Assembly: GCA_009691255.1 (NCBI GenBank)
Contig: SHUT01000005.1
Location: 1 to 64,000, forward strand
Length of the DNA: 64,000 bases
Direction: 5' to 3'
Source: Ilumatobacteraceae bacterium
Lineage (GTDB): Bacteria > Actinomycetota > Acidimicrobiia > Acidimicrobiales > Ilumatobacteraceae
Under the pieces are notes generated by a model that saw only the letters and a program-made list of their open reading frames with translations, was not told where the DNA came from and did not search any database. Both the position numbers and the translations under genes were made by a program. Position 1 is the stretch's first letter. The number at the start of each line of letters is the position of its first letter. Of this stretch, positions 19,273 to 29,259 are shown one piece after another.

Positions 19273-21393
19273 ATGACGCAGCAACATCCCGATTTGGCCA
19301 CTGAGCAAGAGTTCATCGACCATGCCTACGACTGTTTAGAACGCAGCAAGACCGACGCCTGGAAACTGCGAGATATGACTCAACCTGGGCTGGGCGGAAC
19401 ATTTCAGGCCAGATACGAGAGGGATGTCTTTGACGAGGCGCTCGTGAATCGCCTTGTGCAACTAGATCTGCGCGATGCGTCGTTAGTTTTTGGTCGCATC
19501 GATCGACTGGCTGAGTCCCCAGAGGCTGCAGAAAGCTTTCATATTGGTCGCTTGGCTGTCTCAGATGAGAATCGCGAACCAGTCGTAGTTGACTGGCGTG
19601 CGCCGGTCGCCGAACCTTTTTATCGAGCAACTGGTCGCGAGACAATGGGACTTGCACGGCGACGACATTTTGCGGTTCAAGGGCGCGAACTATTAGGCAT
19701 CGAAGACGAACTGTTTGGTGATCTGCATCTTGGAGTCGGACATGATGAAGGATTAGGCGGAGAACAAACTCTCGGTGCTGGTCTTAGTGGTTACAGCACA
19801 TTGTTGTCTGTATTGCAACGCGGTCGCACAGGACAACTCGGCGACATTGTTGCCACAATTCAGTCAGAGCAAGATGAAATCATCCGCTCTTCATCGTCTG
19901 GAGTACTCGTTGTGCAAGGTGGTCCCGGAACAGGAAAGACAGTTGTTGCCCTGCATCGTGCCGCATATTTGTTGTACACATATCGTTTCCCACTTGAAGA
20001 TCAGGGCGTTTTGGTGATTGGACCAAACCGAGTGTTCTTGCGTTATATCGAACGCGTTCTTCCGTCACTTGGTGAGGCCGGCATCGAACAAGTAGTGCTG
20101 GCTGATCTTGTGCGCGGAGTTGATTGGGGGGGCATCGACACGATGGCAATTGCCCGAGTAAAGGGTGGAATTGCCATGGCGCGAGTCATTAGTAAAGCAG
20201 TTTCAGATCGCGAGCGACCATTGCGTGAGGACGTCGTGTTTGCGTTTCGTGCTGGCTTTGTGCGACTTCGCGCCAGCGAATCTGAGCGCATCGTCAAAAA
20301 TGCAAAGCGTCGATTTGGTCATCACAATGCAGCTCGACGGTGGGTAGAGACAGAAGTATGGAATGCAATCATTGCCACATGGCGCACCGAAGTTGAAATC
20401 GATGAAATCAAAGATGTTCTTCGTTCGACGCCAGAATATCGTCAGGCAATTGAGAGTATGTGGCCGATACTGACGCCAGCAGAACTGCTGCACGATTTGT
20501 TTGGAAGCAAAGCACTCTTGAAGTTAGCCGCCGCAAAGTTCTTGTCCGAAGCGGAGTATTTGAGTTTGTATCGCCCTCGTACAGACGATGTCTCAACCGT
20601 GAAATGGTCTAGTGCTGACGCTGCATTGCTCGATGAGGCACGTGCTCGTCTTGGTGTGCGCGGTGGCAAAGGCGGCAAAGTCGACGAAACAGATGACATT
20701 AGGATGTACGGGCACATCGTGGTTGACGAAGTACAAGACCTCACTCCAATGCAACTCAGTATGGTTGCTAGGCGTTCTCTAAATGGCGCAATGACAGTCG
20801 TTGGTGACATCGCTCAGGCCACTGGCCCATTTGCCCCGTCGGACTGGAACGACATTACGAAGCACTTACCCAACGTCAAGAGTTCGCGCATCGTGGGACT
20901 ATCAGTTGGGTATCGCATTCCGTCTCAGATAATGGAACTCGCAGACAAAGTAATGCACGCCGCAACTCCAGGTCTGCGCTCACCACGAAGTGTGCGAGAA
21001 GGTGACGAAGTGCCAATCTTTGTGCCTGCAGAAACAAGACAAGATGTGATTCGCTTGGCTGTCGAGCAAACAAAGTTATTGGCTGCGCGTCTTGGAGACG
21101 GAAGCACCGGAGTGGTGTGCCCAGATTCTATGGTGGACGAAATCTCGACTGCTTTGCAATTGCTCGGAGTTGATCACGGACGAGCCAATACAGCGGCTTT
21201 AGATAATGCCATTACTGTTGTACCCGTGAGTTTGGTAAAAGGTCTTGAACTGGACGGAGTCGTAGTAGTAGAGCCCGCCGCCATCGTGGCCGACGAACTC
21301 CACGGTTTGCGCGCGCTCTATGTTGCCCTGACACGATCAACTCGAAGTCTTGTCATCGTGCATCATCAAGCACTTCCAGATGCAATGCGCTAG
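19273..21393 (+). CDS. helR: UvrD-like helicase/ATPase, HelD/HelR family
   Basis: 706 aa; VVQGGPGTGKTVVALHRAAYLLYT Walker A, VVDEVQDLTPMQL motif II, YVALTRSTRSLVIVHH motif VI; N-terminal coiled region and VVDWRAPVAEPFYRA typical of HelD/HelR. Confidence 0.82.
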   Translation: MTQQHPDLATEQEFIDHAYDCLERSKTDAWKLRDMTQPGLGGTFQARYERDVFDEALVNRLVQLDLRDASLVFGRIDRLAESPEAAESFHIGRLAVSDENREPVVVDWRAPVAEPFYRATGRETMGLARRRHFAVQGRELLGIEDELFGDLHLGVGHDEGLGGEQTLGAGLSGYSTLLSVLQRGRTGQLGDIVATIQSEQDEIIRSSSSGVLVVQGGPGTGKTVVALHRAAYLLYTYRFPLEDQGVLVIGPNRVFLRYIERVLPSLGEAGIEQVVLADLVRGVDWGGIDTMAIARVKGGIAMARVISKAVSDRERPLREDVVFAFRAGFVRLRASESERIVKNAKRRFGHHNAARRWVETEVWNAIIATWRTEVEIDEIKDVLRSTPEYRQAIESMWPILTPAELLHDLFGSKALLKLAAAKFLSEAEYLSLYRPRTDDVSTVKWSSADAALLDEARARLGVRGGKGGKVDETDDIRMYGHIVVDEVQDLTPMQLSMVARRSLNGAMTVVGDIAQATGPFAPSDWNDITKHLPNVKSSRIVGLSVGYRIPSQIMELADKVMHAATPGLRSPRSVREGDEVPIFVPAETRQDVIRLAVEQTKLLAARLGDGSTGVVCPDSMVDEISTALQLLGVDHGRANTAALDNAITVVPVSLVKGLELDGVVVVEPAAIVADELHGLRALYVALTRSTRSLVIVHHQALPDAMR

Positions 21394-21405
21394 TCAGGAT
21401 TGCGG

Positions 21406-21846
21406 CTAGATGCCTTTTTGCAATGCATCCATCGCAGCAACGATAAGCGGTAAATACCGCAAGGCCTTGTCGGCATCAGCAGGTCGTTTGCGCTCAACAG
21501 CCGTGGTTATCAAACCAATCATTCGTTCGATATCGGCATAGATATCAAGACTTGAATCTTTTACCATCGGCTTGAGCACTTCCCAATTTGCGAGGACATC
21601 ACTGAGACGTGATTGCGCTGTCTTGTTGTCGCCGCTGGCTACTGCGTCGCCTAGGCCATTTGTTGCTTGCACAATGTTGGTAAGTAATTCTTTTACCGTG
21701 CCGACGGGTAAAGCAATGGTGACATCAACATTGTCTGACGTTGTCGTGTCGGTTGAGCCGACAATCGTTGTAGAACAACTTGCCAGCGCGACAAGTGCAG
21801 ATATAGCAAAAATAGCAGCGATTTTTTTCTGAGTGCTGAGGCGCAC
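21406..21846 (-). CDS. Predicted lipoprotein
   Basis: 146 aa; IFAISALVALASCSTT lipobox; otherwise no family recognised. Confidence 0.6.
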   Translation of the reverse strand: MRLSTQKKIAAIFAISALVALASCSTTIVGSTDTTTSDNVDVTIALPVGTVKELLTNIVQATNGLGDAVASGDNKTAQSRLSDVLANWEVLKPMVKDSSLDIYADIERMIGLITTAVERKRPADADKALRYLPLIVAAMDALQKGI

Positions 21847-21855
21847 GATGTCTCC

Positions 21856-22527
21856 TTAGGCGGTTGTTACTAAAATTCGTGCACTGGCGAATGGTTCCAC
21901 CTCTACCGAGTTGCCCTCGAGTTCAACGGTGACTGTGCCAGTTTTTTGGGAGGACGTCACAACGCCAGAACGCCCCGGAATAAGATGCGTCTTTTCTAGA
22001 AAATCCAGCACCCCGATGGCGAATTCAAGTTCTTCGGGAATACGACTTACGGTAAATGAGTGGCCAACTTCAACATCGGCAAGCCTCACAGCAAGTGGCG
22101 CGGTGTAATTGCTTCCAGGAATGGGGTTACCGTGCGGGCACGTTGTGGGGCCACCGAGTACGCGTGCGATTGCATCTTCTACTTCTGGAGACATTACATG
22201 CTCCCATTTTCCGGCTTCACGGTGTGCTTGGGCCCACGATAAACCGAGCATGTCAGTAAGAAAGCGTTCTGCCAGCCGATGGCGCCGCACGACGCTCTGA
22301 GCAAGTTTTTCGCCCTTGGAAGTGAGTCGTATTTTTTGGTTGCGAAGTGAAATTAGTTTCTCTGCTTCGAGGCGATGAATCATTTCTGAAACAGAAGGTC
22401 GAGATACTAAAAGTCGATCAGCAATGCGAGCCTGAATTACGTCAACATCGTCTTCTCGTAGTTCGTAGATGCATTCGCAGTATTCCTCGAAGGCGGGGTG
22501 GTGTTCCCCGTGGATTGGCATACCCAC
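21856..22527 (-). CDS. DtxR/IdeR family metal-dependent transcriptional regulator
   Basis: 223 aa; YCECIYELREDDVDVIQARIADRLLVSRPSVSEMIHRLEAEKLISL, HRLAERFLTDMLGLSWAQAHREAGKWEHVMSPEVED, C-terminal FeoA/SH3-like part. Confidence 0.9.
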   Translation of the reverse strand: MGMPIHGEHHPAFEEYCECIYELREDDVDVIQARIADRLLVSRPSVSEMIHRLEAEKLISLRNQKIRLTSKGEKLAQSVVRRHRLAERFLTDMLGLSWAQAHREAGKWEHVMSPEVEDAIARVLGGPTTCPHGNPIPGSNYTAPLAVRLADVEVGHSFTVSRIPEELEFAIGVLDFLEKTHLIPGRSGVVTSSQKTGTVTVELEGNSVEVEPFASARILVTTA

Positions 22528-22573
22528 ACCCTACCTGAGCACAGAATCTGGTTCGCTTTGTGCCGACGTGTTG

Positions 22574-23164
22574 TTAGTCGTGATGTTGACCCAATGATCG
22601 CAGGCCTGCCCACGCGAGCCCGGCTAGTTGCGTGCCGAGTTTTTCTGGGTTAATACCTATCCCTTGGGCAATTAAGTGACGACTGACTGCCTCCGCCATG
22701 CCGACTAATCCAAAAGCCATTGATCGACGCTCTGCCTCGGCAAGATTGACCGTTATCAGTGGCGCAATTGCATCGGCAGCCTGTTCTTCAATATGTCGTA
22801 TCGCAGCAGCAAATTCAGTGTCGACTCGGGCACTACCTGCAAATAGCAAAGTGAATGCTTCGTGATTATCGACGACCCAATTGAAGTACGTCACCATCCC
22901 GCGCTCTGTTTGCAAACGTCCGTCAGCGATTTCGTTGGTTGCGCGACGTATTTGAGATATCAGGTCTGTCCCGAGAGCTTCGAGCAGTTCTAAATACAGT
23001 GCGCGCTTGCCAATAAAATGTTGATACAGCACTGGTTTTGTAACACCAACCGACTCAGCAATTTGCGACATTGATGTCTCGTGATATCCGGTGCGCGAAA
23101 ACTCAGTTAGTGCCACTGCCATGATCTGGTCGCGACGCTCAATCGCGTCGACTCTGATGGTCAT
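22574..23164 (-). CDS. TetR family transcriptional regulator
   Basis: ATG at 23164 gives MTIRVDAIERRDQIMAVALTEFSRTGYHETSMSQIAESVGVTKPVLYQHFIGKRALYLELL, a typical TetR HTH. The longer track ORF start is rejected. Confidence 0.9.
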   Translation of the reverse strand: MTIRVDAIERRDQIMAVALTEFSRTGYHETSMSQIAESVGVTKPVLYQHFIGKRALYLELLEALGTDLISQIRRATNEIADGRLQTERGMVTYFNWVVDNHEAFTLLFAGSARVDTEFAAAIRHIEEQAADAIAPLITVNLAEAERRSMAFGLVGMAEAVSRHLIAQGIGINPEKLGTQLAGLAWAGLRSLGQHHD

Positions 23165-23445
23165 GGTCTGCCCATCTCTTGGTCTTCGCGAACAGCAGCC
23201 TTGATTGCATAGCCAAGGATGATCGAGGGAGCAAGCAAGACGCCACCAATCACCAGCGTCACGGTAATCACAGAAACGATTGGACCAGAAAACCCCATTA
23301 CAAATGCCATTACAAATGTGCTGACGCTGACCGCCCACAGCAAGTATCCGATGCGATTTGCCAGCAGGGTGTATTTGGCAATTATTTCTCGTCGGGCAAG
23401 GACAAGGTCGTCCTGGGCCGTTCGGCCTGTGGGTGGGGATTCCAT
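23161..23445 (-). CDS. Small two-TM membrane protein
   Basis: Start MESPPTGRTAQDD; two hydrophobic stretches; ATGA overlap with the TetR start. Confidence 0.65.
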   Translation of the reverse strand: MESPPTGRTAQDDLVLARREIIAKYTLLANRIGYLLWAVSVSTFVMAFVMGFSGPIVSVITVTLVIGGVLLAPSIILGYAIKAAVREDQEMGRP

Positions 23446-23549
23446 ACCACAGGAATAGTACGGCGTTTCGAGTGACTTGACACACTGAAAGAGCATTTGT
23501 CGGCGTGTGATTGGTGTCGTCGGCAGGCGATCAGTAGCGTGACGGGGGC

Positions 23550-24197
23550 ATGGAAACCGTCGTCGAACTAAGTGGAGTAGTGGCAGTACTCAGCAGTTTT
23601 CCAGCACTCGCCGGAATTGATCTTGCCGTGCAACGCGGAGAGATTGTTTTACTGCACGGGCCAAACGGTGCCGGTAAAACTTCTGTGTTGCGTGTGTGCG
23701 CTGGACTCTTGCCGATTGAGCGTGGAGAAGGTTCGGTGATGGGCGTTAATTTGCGAACGCAACGCGAGAGTGTTCGCGAAAGAGTTGGACTACTTGGTCA
23801 CTCAAATGGTTTGTATTTAGAACTAACCGTTGCACAGAACGTTGCCTTCTGGGCATCCGCAGTCGGTGCTAGTTCACAAGAAGTCGCACTTGCAATGCAA
23901 CAAATGAAAATTGATGGTCGTCTCGCAGACATAAAAGCCTCGCAGTTGTCTGCTGGTCAACGCAGGCGCTGTGCACTTGCCTCCTTGATGGTTCGCCGTG
24001 CATCACTATGGCTGCTAGACGAACCCCACGCAGGACTTGACACTGCGGGGCAGGATGAATTTGATGCAATCTTGCGCACGGCTGTAAATAGTGGAGCAAC
24101 TGTCATATTCGCTTCTCATGAAACGCAAAGGTCTCGATCTTTGGCAACGCGTGTTATCAGGGTTGAGGGTGGACTCATCTCTGGGGGCGAGTCATGA
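23550..24197 (+). CDS. ccmA: Heme exporter ATP-binding protein CcmA
   Basis: Walker A GPNGAGKTS, QLSAGQRRRCALASL, LLDEPHAGLD; first gene of a ccm operon. Confidence 0.9.
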   Translation: METVVELSGVVAVLSSFPALAGIDLAVQRGEIVLLHGPNGAGKTSVLRVCAGLLPIERGEGSVMGVNLRTQRESVRERVGLLGHSNGLYLELTVAQNVAFWASAVGASSQEVALAMQQMKIDGRLADIKASQLSAGQRRRCALASLMVRRASLWLLDEPHAGLDTAGQDEFDAILRTAVNSGATVIFASHETQRSRSLATRVIRVEGGLISGGES

Positions 24198-24892
24198 CGT
24201 CGCGAATGCAGACAGCACGCCGCGTTTCTGTGGCTGTCGCGCGCAAAGATCTGCGCATCGAATGGAACAGCAAGGTGCTGCTCAATCAGGTTGCTCCATT
24301 TTCATTAGTCATTATGATCATGTTTGCTTTTGCTCTTGACAATGAAGGTATCTTGCAGCGTGTGGCCCCTGGTCTGCTGTGGCTTGCCACGCTTTTTTCG
24401 ATGTTGGTCATTGTGCAGCGGTCCTTTGCCGTTGAAACTGCAGATGGTGCTCTTGATGCGCTCCGAGTAGCAGGTACAGAACCAGTTGGAATTTTTATCG
24501 GCAAATCGTTGGCGCTGATGGTGCAGTTATTTGCGCTCGAATTAATGCTGCTGGCAATCGCTCTTGTTTTATACACGGTCGAACCAACAGCCATGGGATA
24601 TGCCGAGACTTTTGCCACAATGGCAGTAGCCACTATTGGACTGGGCTTCGTCGGTACGCTCTACGGTGGTCTTGGCGCTGGCGCTCGTGGACGCGAAACA
24701 TTGCTTCCACTATTGCTACTGCCAGCGGTAGCACCAGTTCTTATTGGCGCAACTCGGGCAACTGAGGCAGCGTTCGGAAGTGGTGGTGCACAATCATCTG
24801 AAGGATGGCCGTGGATTGGTTTGCTAGCGGTGTTTGCAGGCGTTTTTGGAGCGGTTGGTGCATTGGCTTTTGGGCCAATGATTGAGGAGTAA
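24194..24892 (+). CDS. ccmB: Heme exporter membrane protein CcmB
   Basis: Multi-TM; ARKDLRIEWNSKVLLNQ, ETADGALDALRVAG; position after ccmA. Confidence 0.88.
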   Translation: MTSRMQTARRVSVAVARKDLRIEWNSKVLLNQVAPFSLVIMIMFAFALDNEGILQRVAPGLLWLATLFSMLVIVQRSFAVETADGALDALRVAGTEPVGIFIGKSLALMVQLFALELMLLAIALVLYTVEPTAMGYAETFATMAVATIGLGFVGTLYGGLGAGARGRETLLPLLLLPAVAPVLIGATRATEAAFGSGGAQSSEGWPWIGLLAVFAGVFGAVGALAFGPMIEE

Positions 24893-24897
24893 TACAA

Positions 24898-25632
24898 ATG
24901 ACAACAACTCAGACCACCGCCACACCAGCAACACAAAAACTTGGCATTGCAACAACATTAGCGCTTATCTTTTTGCTCTTCAGTGGATTGATTTTTTCGG
25001 CAGAAGATGTCGTGCAAGGAAGCACGGTACGAATTATGTATGTACACGTGCCGTCAATTTGGGTGGCGTACTTAGCCTTTGCGCTCACGGCAATATGTTC
25101 GGCTGTTTATTTAAGCAATCGCTCTCGCTCTTTGATTTGGGATCGTTTTGCGGGTGCCGCTGCCGAGATTGGTGTTTTGTTTGTGGCGGTTTCACTCGTG
25201 ACTGGAAGTTTGTGGGGGCGTCTGACATGGGGAACATTTTGGGTCTGGGATGCACGCCTCACAAGCACTGCATTTTTGTTTATTACATATGTCGGTTATC
25301 TTGCAGTGCGCCGTTTAGGCGGAACATTTCGCCAACGGGCCAGACGATCAGCAGTGATGGCGCTACTTGCCGTACTAGAAATTCCGCTCGTTCATTTCAG
25401 TGTCAACTTGTGGCGAACGCTGCACCAAAAAGCGTCAATTGCTGATCCAAATGCCAAGGTCAAACTCGATGGCTTCATGCTCTTCACTCTGTTCTGGGGA
25501 CTCATATCTTTCACCATGCTATTTGTTTGGCTGCTCATTCATCGACAACGGTTGATGGCTCTAGAAGATGCGGTGCAAGACCAAGGTCTTGATCTTGCAA
25601 TCCAACAACGACGAACCGAAGCTGGGCGCTGA
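24898..25632 (+). CDS. ccmC: Heme-handling protein CcmC
   Basis: MYVHVPSIWVAYLAF, GSLWGRLTWGTFWVWDARLTSTAFLF (WWD-type motif). Confidence 0.92.
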   Translation: MTTTQTTATPATQKLGIATTLALIFLLFSGLIFSAEDVVQGSTVRIMYVHVPSIWVAYLAFALTAICSAVYLSNRSRSLIWDRFAGAAAEIGVLFVAVSLVTGSLWGRLTWGTFWVWDARLTSTAFLFITYVGYLAVRRLGGTFRQRARRSAVMALLAVLEIPLVHFSVNLWRTLHQKASIADPNAKVKLDGFMLFTLFWGLISFTMLFVWLLIHRQRLMALEDAVQDQGLDLAIQQRRTEAGR

Positions 25633-25633
25633 C

Positions 25634-25768
25634 ATGGATCATGCTTCGTTCATAATCGCGAGTTATGTGTTGACTTTTGCCTCTATCGCCGTATACGTCC
25701 TGTACATAGTGCGTCGTTCGCGCAGACTTGGCGCCATCACATCAGATGATGACAAGCCATGGATCTAA
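25634..25768 (+). CDS. ccmD: CcmD-like small membrane protein
   Basis: ATG at 25634: MDHASFIIASYVLTFASIAVYVLYIVRRSRRLGAITSDDDKPWI; one TM plus basic tail between ccmC and ccmE. Confidence 0.75.
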   Translation: MDHASFIIASYVLTFASIAVYVLYIVRRSRRLGAITSDDDKPWI

Positions 25769-26247
25769 CACCGCGACCCATCGCTGACGCAGAATCACGG
25801 GCACAGCGTCAACGCCGTCGCTGGGTTCCGATCGTCATTGTGGCCCTTGCGCTTGCTGCTGGTGGAGTAGTGGTAACTCAATTTTTGACGAGTGCCATTG
25901 ATTATTACTGCAATGTAGACGAAGTGGGCGTGCGCGATGGCTGTGTCGGTCAACGCAGAATCCGAGTGCAAGGCATCGTGCTCGAGAATTCACTCCAACA
26001 GGCTGATGGCGTGACTGAATTTATGATGTCCTTTAACAACAAGACACTGCAGGTCCGTTACCAGGGAGATCCAGGGGGAGTTTTTCAGGAATGTATTCCG
26101 GTGGTTGCACACGGACGAGTAGTAGATGGAATTTTTGATAGTGACAGAATTGAAGTCAAGCACACCAATCAGTATGTCGAAAAAAATAAGTCAAGATTTG
26201 ATGAAGCCACAAAGGAGACAGCAGCGTGCTCGCAATCGCCGGAGTGA
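25759..26247 (+). CDS. ccmE: Heme chaperone CcmE
   Basis: N-terminal TM, OB-like VRVQGIVLENSLQ, GVFQECIPVVAHGRV, IEVKHTNQY (HxxxY heme-binding motif). Confidence 0.88.
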   Translation: MDLTPRPIADAESRAQRQRRRWVPIVIVALALAAGGVVVTQFLTSAIDYYCNVDEVGVRDGCVGQRRIRVQGIVLENSLQQADGVTEFMMSFNNKTLQVRYQGDPGGVFQECIPVVAHGRVVDGIFDSDRIEVKHTNQYVEKNKSRFDEATKETAACSQSPE

Positions 26248-28193
26248 GCGGATCTTTGGGTCGGGCAGCATTGCTGGTTGGCTTAGTGGGGGCCGTATTC
26301 GGAATGTTTGCGAGCGTGATGGGAACGCGACAGAACGACGAAAAGGTACTGCGTCTAGTTCCACGGTTCGCCACATTGTGCGTAGTTGCCACAGTCAGCG
26401 CATTTGCTTGCATGGAATACGCCATGATTACACGCGATTTCTCGTTGGCGTATGTCCAAAAAGTTGGATCAAAGAGTACGCCAGCTCTTTATAACTTCAC
26501 AGCGGTGTGGAGCGCTCTAGAAGGTTCGATCTTGATGTGGATGCTGATTCTGGCAGTCTGCACTGTAATCATTGCCTGGAAATACAAGAGCAAACTTACT
26601 GATCCACTCGTGGCATGGGCAATGGCAACGATGTTTTTTGTCTGCACATTCTTTTTTATTCTCACGCTCGGACCCGCGAATCCATTTGGCAAAGGTGCAG
26701 CAGGTGTTCTTGACGGTCCTGGTCCAAACCCGCTGTTGCAAAATCACATCTTGGTTCTTTTCCATCCACCAATTTTGTACGTGGGGTATGTGGGTATGAC
26801 GATCCCGTTTGCTTTTGCGATTGGCGCACTTATCACTGGTCGGTTGGGAGAGGGTTGGTTACTAGAGACTCGACGATGGGCATTGTTCTCGTGGGGGTTT
26901 TTGACGTTCGGCATTATTCTTGGCGGTTGGTGGAGCTACGAAGTCTTAGGTTGGAGCGGAGTCTGGGCATGGGATCCAGTTGAGAACGCCTCATTTATCC
27001 CGTGGCTGACAGGTACCGCCTATATCCACTCAGTGCTTGTGCAGGAACGGCGCGGAATGCTGCGCGTCTGGAACTTGTCGCTACTCATCGCTACTTTTAG
27101 TTTGACGATTCTCGGAACATTTCTGACGCGCTCAGGTGTGCTTAATAGTGTGCATGCTTTCAGTAACAGTGATATTGGCCCGTATCTCTTGACGTTTTTT
27201 GGAGTGATCGTGATTGTGTCTGTCGCACTTATTGGTTGGCGCGGTGAAAAACTTCGATCACCTGGAACAATTGATTCACCGATCTCTCGCGAAGGGGCTT
27301 TTTTGGCCAACAATGTGTTGTTCGGAGTGTTTGCATTTGTCGTGCTGCTCGGAACAGTATTTCCGCTGATTGTTGAAGCACTTCAGAATCGACAGTTAAT
27401 TGTGGGAGAACTATTTTTTGATCAGTTGGCAACACCAATCGGGATCACATTATTGGTACTTATGTGTATTGCTCCAGTGTTGCCGTGGCGCAAGGCCTCT
27501 GGTGAACTGTTACGCCACCGCTTGTTCTGGCCAGCGTGGGCTGGAATCGCTGCCCTGATTTTAAGTCTCGCCGTTGGCGCAGTCGGCCTCGCTCCGTTAC
27601 TTACATTTTCGCTTGGCGGATTCGCAACCGGAGCCGCGTTGCGACAACTTGTCTTGGCTACACGACGTCAAGGACTACGCGGTCTCGTCGGTCGGGCCAA
27701 TGGCGGAATGGTGGTGCATATTGGGGTCATTATTATTGCCGTTGCATTGGCCGCATCTAACTCATATACGCGTAGCCAAGAACTGACTTTAAGCGCGGGG
27801 GAGACTGCTCAATATGGGGGTCACAGTTTTGAGTTTGTGCGTTTTGTCGAAGAAAAAGATGACCGCCGAACCTCCGTCAAAGCGGAAATTCTTGTGGACG
27901 GCGACGGCATATATGCCCCAGCGATACAAAAGTTTACAAACATGGGTCAAAACATCGGGACGCCCTCCGTGAAATCAATGTTCTCAAAAGATATTTATCT
28001 GACTCTGCAGCCACCTGTAAAAGTTTCTTCCAACCAGGCAAAGATAAAGGTATTTATTAAGCCTCTTATGATGTGGTTATGGATCGGCGGCGGCCTGATG
28101 GGTGTCGGAACGTTGTTGGCAGCATTTCCGGGTTCGCGTCGCAAACCCACTGACCCCGTATCAGCGCCCATTGCTCAAGAAACGTCGGCATGA
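26226..28193 (+). CDS. ccmF: Cytochrome c heme lyase subunit CcmF
   Basis: 655 aa; LGGWWSYEVLGWSGVWAWDPVENASFIPWL, FLTRSGVLNSVHAF. Overlaps ccmE end by 22 nt. Confidence 0.94.
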   Translation: MLAIAGVSGSLGRAALLVGLVGAVFGMFASVMGTRQNDEKVLRLVPRFATLCVVATVSAFACMEYAMITRDFSLAYVQKVGSKSTPALYNFTAVWSALEGSILMWMLILAVCTVIIAWKYKSKLTDPLVAWAMATMFFVCTFFFILTLGPANPFGKGAAGVLDGPGPNPLLQNHILVLFHPPILYVGYVGMTIPFAFAIGALITGRLGEGWLLETRRWALFSWGFLTFGIILGGWWSYEVLGWSGVWAWDPVENASFIPWLTGTAYIHSVLVQERRGMLRVWNLSLLIATFSLTILGTFLTRSGVLNSVHAFSNSDIGPYLLTFFGVIVIVSVALIGWRGEKLRSPGTIDSPISREGAFLANNVLFGVFAFVVLLGTVFPLIVEALQNRQLIVGELFFDQLATPIGITLLVLMCIAPVLPWRKASGELLRHRLFWPAWAGIAALILSLAVGAVGLAPLLTFSLGGFATGAALRQLVLATRRQGLRGLVGRANGGMVVHIGVIIIAVALAASNSYTRSQELTLSAGETAQYGGHSFEFVRFVEEKDDRRTSVKAEILVDGDGIYAPAIQKFTNMGQNIGTPSVKSMFSKDIYLTLQPPVKVSSNQAKIKVFIKPLMMWLWIGGGLMGVGTLLAAFPGSRRKPTDPVSAPIAQETSA

Positions 28194-28762
28194 TGTCACC
28201 GAATAATGCTCGTCGAACTGCGCCGATAGTGGCTGGCGTTGTTGGTCTTATCGCCGTCGCTCTGCTTGTGGTTTTAGCGGGCGCATCGCCAAGTGACGGA
28301 GACACTGCATCATCACCATTGCTCGGTCGTTCAGCACCTGTCGTTCAATCCAAGACGCTTGATGGCACTTCGTTTGAGATTGCCCGTCGTCGCGGAAGCT
28401 GGGTGATGTTGAACTTTTTTAATTCCACGTGCGTCCCTTGTATTCAAGAGCACGCAGCAATAAAGGCTTTTGTTGATGCACAATCAACGTCGTCCGATGC
28501 AGTGGAATTCTTTACAATTATTAACGACGACAATGACAATGCCGTTAGAGATTTCTTTAGGGCTAATGGGGGTGATTGGCCAAAAGTAATGGATGGCGAC
28601 GGTGCAATTGCTGTGGCTTTTGGCGTAGCCAAAGTTCCTGAAACATGGATCATCGATCCAAACGGATTTGTGCGGATGCGAGTAGTCGGCGCAGTTAAGA
28701 AAGGTTTTCTTGAAGATCGCATGACTGAGTTGCACGCACAGTTCGAAGGATTATCGCAATGA
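28190..28762 (+). CDS. ccmG: TlpA/DsbE-like thioredoxin CcmG
   Basis: N-terminal TM, LNFFNSTCVPCIQEH (CxxC), FGVAKVPETWIIDPNG. Confidence 0.9.
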   Translation: MMSPNNARRTAPIVAGVVGLIAVALLVVLAGASPSDGDTASSPLLGRSAPVVQSKTLDGTSFEIARRRGSWVMLNFFNSTCVPCIQEHAAIKAFVDAQSTSSDAVEFFTIINDDNDNAVRDFFRANGGDWPKVMDGDGAIAVAFGVAKVPETWIIDPNGFVRMRVVGAVKKGFLEDRMTELHAQFEGLSQ

Positions 28763-29259
28763 AGTCGACACTGAATCAGAAACTCAAGTCGTGGCCAGTC
28801 TGGATGCTTATGGGAATTTTGGCGGTTGCACTCTTGGCAGTGGGGGCTAGTCGTCAATCCGGACCACTAACCCAAGAAGACCGTATTGACAACATCACCC
28901 AACGGCTTGCTTGCCCAACATGTGATGGAGAAAGTGTCTATGTGTCTCAGGCGCCTGCATCGCAAAACATTCGCAATGAAGTGGCTCGTCAAGTTGCCAG
29001 TGGCCAGCGCACGGACGATGAAGTCGTGGCGTTTATCGGAAGCAGTTTTGGGGGACAAGTATTACTTGTTCCTCGCGCAACTGGCCTAGACGCTTTAATT
29101 TGGGTCTTGCCCGTCGCTGTATTGGTGTGTTGCGCTGCTGGATTGGCACTCACATTTCGGCGTTGGAAACGTGAGCAGGGTGGTCAAGCATCAGATGCCG
29201 ACCGTGCTCTTGTTGCGCAGTTATTAGAACTTGATACGCATAACACGGACACATTGTGA
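28759..29259 (+). CDS. ccmH: CcmH (apocytochrome thiol-reductase component)
   Basis: QRLACPTCDGESVYVSQAPASQNIRNEVARQVASGQ (CxxC motif), C-terminal TM. Confidence 0.88.
   Translation: MKSTLNQKLKSWPVWMLMGILAVALLAVGASRQSGPLTQEDRIDNITQRLACPTCDGESVYVSQAPASQNIRNEVARQVASGQRTDDEVVAFIGSSFGGQVLLVPRATGLDALIWVLPVAVLVCCAAGLALTFRRWKREQGGQASDADRALVAQLLELDTHNTDTL

Noticed and set aside
22574-23485. Extended N-terminus of the TetR ORF
   Set aside because: The first ~107 residues overlap the small membrane protein in another frame; the TetR HTH begins naturally at ATG 23164.
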